Part shown: positions 59,035 to 64,000 of the stretch, one piece after another | How positions within the stretch are numbered: the stretch's first letter is position 1 | How the letters are laid out: each line of letters starts with the position of its first letter | DNA from: Episyrphus balteatus | Lineage: Eukaryota; Arthropoda; Insecta; Diptera; Syrphidae | Assembly: GCF_945859705.1 (NCBI RefSeq) | Contig: NC_079136.1 | Span: 9,961,501 to 10,025,500 of the forward strand | Direction: 5' to 3' | Length of the DNA: 64,000 nucleotides | Translations under genes and position numbers: made by a program | The notes under the pieces: generated by a model | Seen by the model: only the letters and a program-made list of their open reading frames with translations | What the model was told of the DNA's origin: nothing | The model's database searches: none

Positions 59035-60617
59035 AAATAATGATTTCAATAATGTTGACTGCAAAGTATAGACCAGGGCCGAATCAAGGCATACAATTTC
59101 GGACTTCTACTGCTTAAATAGAGACAGGAACAGTCAAAACGTTAACATTTTATAGTAGTCGTATGCCATAATTCGACACCAACTTATTCGAAATGTCTCC
59201 CAACGGAAAATTCGGTATAGCTAATCAACGATTGCAGTACCGCTTATTCAACAAGTCCACTTTTTAGTAAGAAACTTATTCTGCTGATAATTTAAATTTC
59301 ATATATGGAAAAGGCTCGATATGTCAAAGCTATCAATCAGTAGTAGGTTTAATCCCAAGTAATAAGCAACTTATTCCTGCAATAAGTACAATAACTTTTT
59401 TCAAGCAATAAGGCAAAAAATGAGCGACAAAGAACTTAGCTTTGGGCTCTGCGTTGCTGAATGGGAATCTAGAAGTCCCCATTTGTCTACCTACTCAAGG
59501 AGTTCGAAGAGTCTAGCCATCAATAGGCAACATAAGGAAATGTTCATTTATATATTTATCTAATCCATTTTCTAGCGCGGAGGTGTTGGTTTGATAGGAC
59601 ACATGCACCAAATCATCTCAATTTGTATGACATAATTACAAAAAGGACAATCCTTTACATCTTGTAAGATTAATGTAGATACTGTGTGAGCGCATAAACT
59701 AGCCGGCTTTTAACAATTTCAGTCAAGCAGATCAACTCTAGACCAAATCTTTCTTCTTTCTGAGACAAGAAATTCAAACCCGCATATAAAGCATAATGCC
59801 ACGAGCTTCTTTTTGACGATAACTGAACTCGGAAATTGACAAACACGTAGTGCAACGTGCAACTGAGAAATATATCGTCCAAATTATTCAAAACATACAC
59901 TCGGCTTTGGCATCCATTTCTTGTTCTTGTTTTATAGTAGATCTGAAGGTTTCAACACAGAAAGCATTACCTTTAATATATCAGCTTAATTTTTTGGGTA
60001 TGCTAGCGACATCGACTGAACTTTCCCATCACATCCAGAGCATTGTTTGAAGCACTGATGATTGTGAAAATATGTTAAGATCAATGATGTTTGGCCAGAA
60101 TTGAGCAGACTTGACATCTGACTTGGCTCCAAGTAATCATATAACAACGACATTTTTAGCATCCTGCTGTACTCTTCAAAAAAAAACATCAAATTTCTAA
60201 ATCATGCTCATAAGAGTTCAAATTCTTGTCGATATGGTTCAATGGCATTGTGCGACGTCCGTTCTGAAATCTAACTGAATGTCTAGGTTTTATGTTTTTA
60301 AAGCAAGAAAGCGGCTGGCAATGGTACAGTGGATATAGGCCTAGACTGCTAAACTAGAAGTGTGGACTGAGGCAGCATGTCAGTCAGCTATGTGATCATT
60401 TTGTTAAAACGCTGGTGCATTAGTGCTGAGATGACCTGCAAATTAAAATATTAATTTTAAGTTCATAAGGTCAAACCTCCATGACTCTCTATTAAAGCAA
60501 TATATTTTCCATCAACTTAAACTCACATTGCCTCAATATCGATCTTGAGAATCGGGAATGGCTGCACTTAAACATTTATTAATGAAGCTTTGACATAGAA
60601 TAAAAGTATCAGCTAGT
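59035..60617. other. Less AT-rich stretch with degraded coding-like sequence
   Basis: Minus strand about 60,200-59,640 gives protein-like phrases in shifting frames (for example CQFPSSVIVKKKLVALCFICGF and DVKDCPFCNYVIQ) separated by stops. Cys pairs are suggestive of a zinc-binding segment, but I recognise no family and cannot exclude chance. If real it is a pseudogene, perhaps of a retrotransposon. Nothing else recognised between 59,040 and 60,617. Confidence 0.25.
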
Positions 60618-60625
60618 GCAATGAC

Positions 60626-61931
60626 TACGGTGACCATCCGTCCCGGTTTACCCGGGACTGTCCCGTATTTCTATAGCTTGTCCCTGGTTTTTATTCATTA
60701 AACCCGGGACGTATCAGTGTCCCGTATTTTGTAATGTGTCCCGTGATTGTCCCGTATTTCAACATTCTCTTATTTTTGTATTCAAAATTTTAATTACTTT
60801 ATACGAAAAACAAGAAAACAGTGGTTGAAAAATAAAAGTTTTTTTTTAATTTTTCGAATAAAAGCATTCGTTTTTTAAAATTCTTCATAAATTATAATTT
60901 AATTCCAGCTTGTTTTTGTCAGTTTGGAAAGCTACACTAATATAAGTCGAATAATGAACAACATATGAATGAGAAAGAACCCAGCTAAATTTCAAAACTT
61001 TTAAGGACAGTTGAATTCCATATTACAAAATTTCAAAATCATTTAAAATAAAATTAAAATGTTAAAAAACAGCTCTCACAATTTTAATAAAACAATTTTT
61101 TTCAGAAGTTATTAACATTTCTTATTATAAGACCGTTTTCTTGATTTTTGACTTCCTCGTAAACGACTTAAATGATTTCAACGAAAATGTTTGTTTAAGC
61201 ATTTTATTTTATTTTATTTTATTTTATTTTATTTTATTTTATTTTATTTTTTTTATTTTTTTTTATTTTTTTTATTTAATTTTATTTTATTTTATTTTAT
61301 TTTATTTTATTTTATTTTATTTTATTTTATTTTATTTTATTTTATTTTATTTTATTTTATTTTATTTTATTTTATTTTATTTTATTTTATTTTATTTTAT
61401 TTTATTTTATTTTATTTTATTTTATTTTATTTTATTTTATTTTATTTTATTTTATTTTATTTTATTTTATTTTATTTTATTTTATTTTATTTTATTTTAT
61501 TTTATTTTATTTTATTTTATTTTATTTTATTTTATTTTATTTTATTTTATTTTATTTTATTTTATTTTATTTTATTTTATTTTATTTTATTTTATTTTAT
61601 TTTATTTTATTTTATTTTATTTTATTTTATTTTATTTTATTTTGTTTTGTTTTGTTTTGTTTTGTTTTGTTTTGTTTTGTTTTGTTTTGTTTTATTTTAT
61701 TTTATTTTATTTTATTTTATTTTATTTTATTTTATTTTATTTTATTTTGTTTTGTTTTGTTTTGTTTTATTTTATTTTATTTTATTTTATTTTATTTTAT
61801 TTTATTTCATTTTGTTTTATTTATTTTATTATTATTTTTTTTTTTTTTTTTTGATAAAACAAAGTTTTCAAAACGATCCAACAAATTTTTTACTGGTCCC
61901 GGGTTTCACTTTTAGAAATATGGTCACCGTA
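60626..61931. mobile_element. Non-autonomous hAT element with 8-bp target duplication
   Basis: TIRs TACGGTGACCAT and ATGGTCACCGTA (12 bp, perfect) are bordered by GCAATGAC at 60,618-60,625 and 61,932-61,939. An 8-bp duplication is the hallmark of the hAT superfamily. The left subterminal region holds repeated GTCCCG/CGGGAC motifs (at about 60,641, 60,652, 60,660, 60,704, 60,719, 60,739 and 60,751), candidate transposase-binding sites; one GGTCCCGGG lies near the right end. There is no transposase frame. About half of the element is a TTTTA microsatellite. Confidence 0.9.
61201..61830 (+). repeat. (TTTTA)n microsatellite, ~125 units, with TTTTG blocks
   Basis: Nearly pure TTTTA with an irregular start (61,245-61,275) and two blocks turned to TTTTG (about 61,641-61,690 and 61,746-61,766). 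Because the 5-nt unit is not a multiple of three it keeps long frames of Phe/Ile/Leu/Tyr open; these are not genes. Entirely inside the hAT element. Confidence 0.98.
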
Positions 61932-61939
61932 GCAATGAC

Positions 61940-63030
61940 TTCTATACTTTCCAAAAAGTAATAAATGAAGTCTTCCTAAACAAAAAATATAACATAAGAC
62001 GAGTTACAACGCTTCCCATTTTTTAAATACCTAATTGATTGATGTAAATTGAAACTCACATACGAGTATTTCAATGAGTTTTAATGACTAAAAAGGTGTT
62101 AAGACAAGAATCGCTTGACAAAACAAAACAAAAAATGAAAAACGAATTCAATTCCTCAACACTCTCGAGCCGCCCCCCCCGAAATGTTAATGAATTCAAT
62201 TTTATATTCATTCATCACAGCCTTTCCATCATTGTGTTAAGTGAATTTGAATTCGAATTTATATTGAGAAAATGAGAATAGAAGAAAAATAATAATTTAT
62301 CTATTTGACTGATTGAAGGTGAGAGACGACGACAAATATCGACACATGACTTTGAAAAAAATGAAAAATACCTACAATAAAATAATAAAAAAAATTACAT
62401 AAGAATGTGGAAATTAATTGACAAACAAGGAAAGTTACTTTATATTCAATTTCAAAAGAGAAGATAAAATAAATAACTCATAGTCGGAAATGTCGAGGAA
62501 CGGAGGATTAATGTGAAATAAGTAGAAAGGACAGTTAGACAAATTGGTTTCGACTTTCCGAAGAAAAACTAGAGATTTTGAAATTCAATGATATTTTCCA
62601 GGAAGAAAATAACATCAATTCCTTGAAACTAAAGAATCTCTATCATTAGAACAAAACTGAATAAGCTTCAATAAGCGTTTTCAATTTTTGATAAAGTAAA
62701 AAAAAAAAGGTTAACTGCAACATGAAAACCTTTGACATTTTCAAAGGAAATTCTTCCATATTGCCTCAATGTTACTTGTTTGCATCCTCATTTTTCTCCA
62801 CTGGCGGTCAATAGAATAGGTTCACCCTATAAACGATGTAGAATTAAATTTTGCACCCACAAAAACCGAAGGTAAACACTTTTTATGAAGATATCCTTTT
62901 TTTTAACTTATTTATTAAAACAACAAATTAATTCAATTTATTGCAATGCTCCCAAAAAAGACGTTTTTTCATCGGTCAACAGAATAGGTTCACTTGTCTT
63001 ATTTGGGAAAATGAAACGAAAACGACTAAG
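61940..63030. other. AT-rich non-coding stretch
   Basis: A C-run at 62,173-62,180 is the only compositional oddity. Nothing recognised. Confidence 0.4.
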
Positions 63031-63270
63031 GGCGGAGTTCATAGTCGTCACTCAAGTTGAGAAATATCTTAAGCATTCGCTCAAACGAATCCTTATTCAT
63101 AGTCTTCACTGGAGTCAAAATTTTTTCTCAAGTGAACGTCTGAGGAGGCTTTTTTACTTGAGGAACGCTTAAGTTTTTTTCAGTCAGTTGACATTAAAAA
63201 GCAAGTGTCATTGCTCGAGCTCTTTCTTCGTCAGTAAAATGGACTCTCTTGACGAAGATCATTTTAAATA

Positions 63271-63555
63271 CAGTAGACTCCCTCTAAGTCGAACTCCCTC
63301 TAAGCCCTAGTTTGTTCACAGTCGATTATCTTTTAATCAAGGATTATTCCATAAAAAATTCCTTGATTAAAAGATAATCGAGTGTGAACGAACCAGTCCT
63401 TAAGTCAAATTTCCCTCTAAGTCGAACTTTTTCACCATTTTTAATGAACAATTTTGAAGAAAAAATATTAAATTAATCCCTCTAACTTGAATTTCCCTCT
63501 AACTCGAACCAATTTTCGAGCCCCGTGAAAGTTCGACTTAGAGGGAGTCGACTCG
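63271..63555. mobile_element. 285-bp TA-flanked pogo/Tigger-like MITE
   Basis: Left CAGTAGACTCCCTCTAAGTC, right (reverse complement) CGAGTCGACTCCCTCTAAGT, TA on both sides (63,269-63,270 and 63,556-63,557). Termini starting CAGT with repeated CCCTCTAAGTCGAA phrases resemble known pogo/Tigger-type ends. CCCTCTAA(G/C)TCGAA recurs five times through the element. It contains a further hairpin. Non-autonomous. Confidence 0.75.
63313..63392. repeat. ~31-bp-stem hairpin nested in the pogo-like MITE
   Basis: GTTCACAGTCGATTATCTTTT plus AATCAAGGA is mirrored by TCCTTGATT and AAAAGATAATCGAGTGTGAAC across a 16-nt A/T spacer, with one mismatch. The stem interrupts the CCCTCTAAG...AAGTCAAATT rhythm of the surrounding MITE, which suggests a tiny separate insertion. 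Confidence 0.7.
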
Positions 63556-63814
63556 TATTTATTTATTTTTAAAAATTGTTTAATAGCGACAAATCAAACC
63601 GATGGTGAATTATTAAAAAAATGTTTTTTTGATAACAGTTAATTCAAACCAGTAAAATTTTCGAGTTTGAGAACAAATTTTCCTCAAGACAAGATTTTTC
63701 TTTACTCAAGTGACAGCTCTATTTTCAATTCCCTTGAGCGATTGCTTGAAATATTTCTCAACTTACTGGAGTTGAGAAAAATCTTAACTCAAGTAACGAC
63801 TTTGAATTCCACTC

Positions 63815-64000
63815 TAAATTTTTAATGTAAAATAGTTTTTATCGTTTGGGTAGTAAAACTTTATCATGTAATTCGAGTTTACTTTCTTCAGGCTTCTTTT
63901 ATTGAATTTTTTTAATTATATTTTATTCGAAAATTATTATCTTTACTCATAGAATTCACGAACAAGACATTTCCGACCTTTTCCAACAAGTTAAATATCC
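63815..64000. other. AT-rich non-coding sequence to the window end
   Basis: Nothing recognised. Confidence 0.4.

Larger units (their letters stand above)
63032..63814. mobile_element. Inverted-repeat element split by a pogo-like MITE
   Basis: The left part GGAGTTCATAGTCGTCACTC then AAGTTGAGAAATATCTTAAG is mirrored at about 63,735-63,814 (ATATTTCTCAACTTACTGG ... AACTCAAGTAACGACTTTG, AATTCCACTC). Diverged TIRs of about 50-60 bp; a short duplication in the right arm repeats the TTGAGAAA block. No coding. Interrupted by 63,271-63,555. Ends approximate. Confidence 0.6.

Noticed and set aside
61141..61961. Long plus-strand frames of 237-256 codons rich in Phe-Ile-Leu-Tyr
   Set aside because: Pure translation of the TTTTA pentanucleotide microsatellite in a hAT element; open in several frames at once.

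Overview
This window is AT-rich eukaryotic DNA (roughly 30% GC by eye), almost entirely non-coding and dense with transposon remains. A mariner transposase relic, two non-LTR reverse-transcriptase relics, GTCT/CAGA-microsatellite elements of the dipteran mini-me/DINE-1 kind, a FoldBack-like element, many fold-back MITEs and one compact short-intron gene candidate all point to an insect with a large genome, most likely a dipteran. The species and chromosome cannot be determined from the sequence.

Layout. 1-5 kb: AT-rich DNA with two copies of a 215-bp TA-flanked MITE, a degenerate ~125-bp tandem array split by a third MITE, and two tRNA-like segments. 5-14 kb: repeat relics (7.4-8.4 and 9.6-10.2 kb) and a more complex, repeat-poor stretch (11.6-13.4 kb). 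14.05-19.57 kb: a 5.5-kb inverted structure in which a 3.8-kb FoldBack-type element, with arms built of 167-bp tandem repeats, sits inside one arm of an older TA-flanked fold-back element. 21.2-30.7 kb: a chain of inverted-repeat elements, including a one-armed relative of the FoldBack element that carries its own nested MITE. 32.5 kb: mariner relic. 36.6-37.1 kb: LINE relic. 37.7-38.8 kb: Helentron-like element with a long CAGA microsatellite. 41.9-42.9 kb: TAA-flanked fold-back.

The only convincing host coding sequence is on the minus strand at 46,690-47,164: a signal-peptide-bearing, Ser/Pro/Ala-rich first coding exon ending in a splice donor. A phase-compatible second exon with stop codon and AATAAA may lie only 125 nt downstream (46,461-46,564), which would make a ~192-residue secreted protein; this is tentative. 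48.7-50.1 kb is a LINE relic split by a Helentron-like insertion. 55-56 and 58-59 kb hold two more fold-backs. 60.6-61.9 kb is a non-autonomous hAT element with a perfect 8-bp target duplication, half filled by a TTTTA microsatellite. 63.0-63.8 kb is a nested set of inverted-repeat elements.

There is no operon or pathway here. The dominant theme is long inverted repeats nested in one another, several resolved to the base by target-site duplications and by empty sites present in the same window. No rRNA, intact tRNA, CRISPR or viral gene was recognised.
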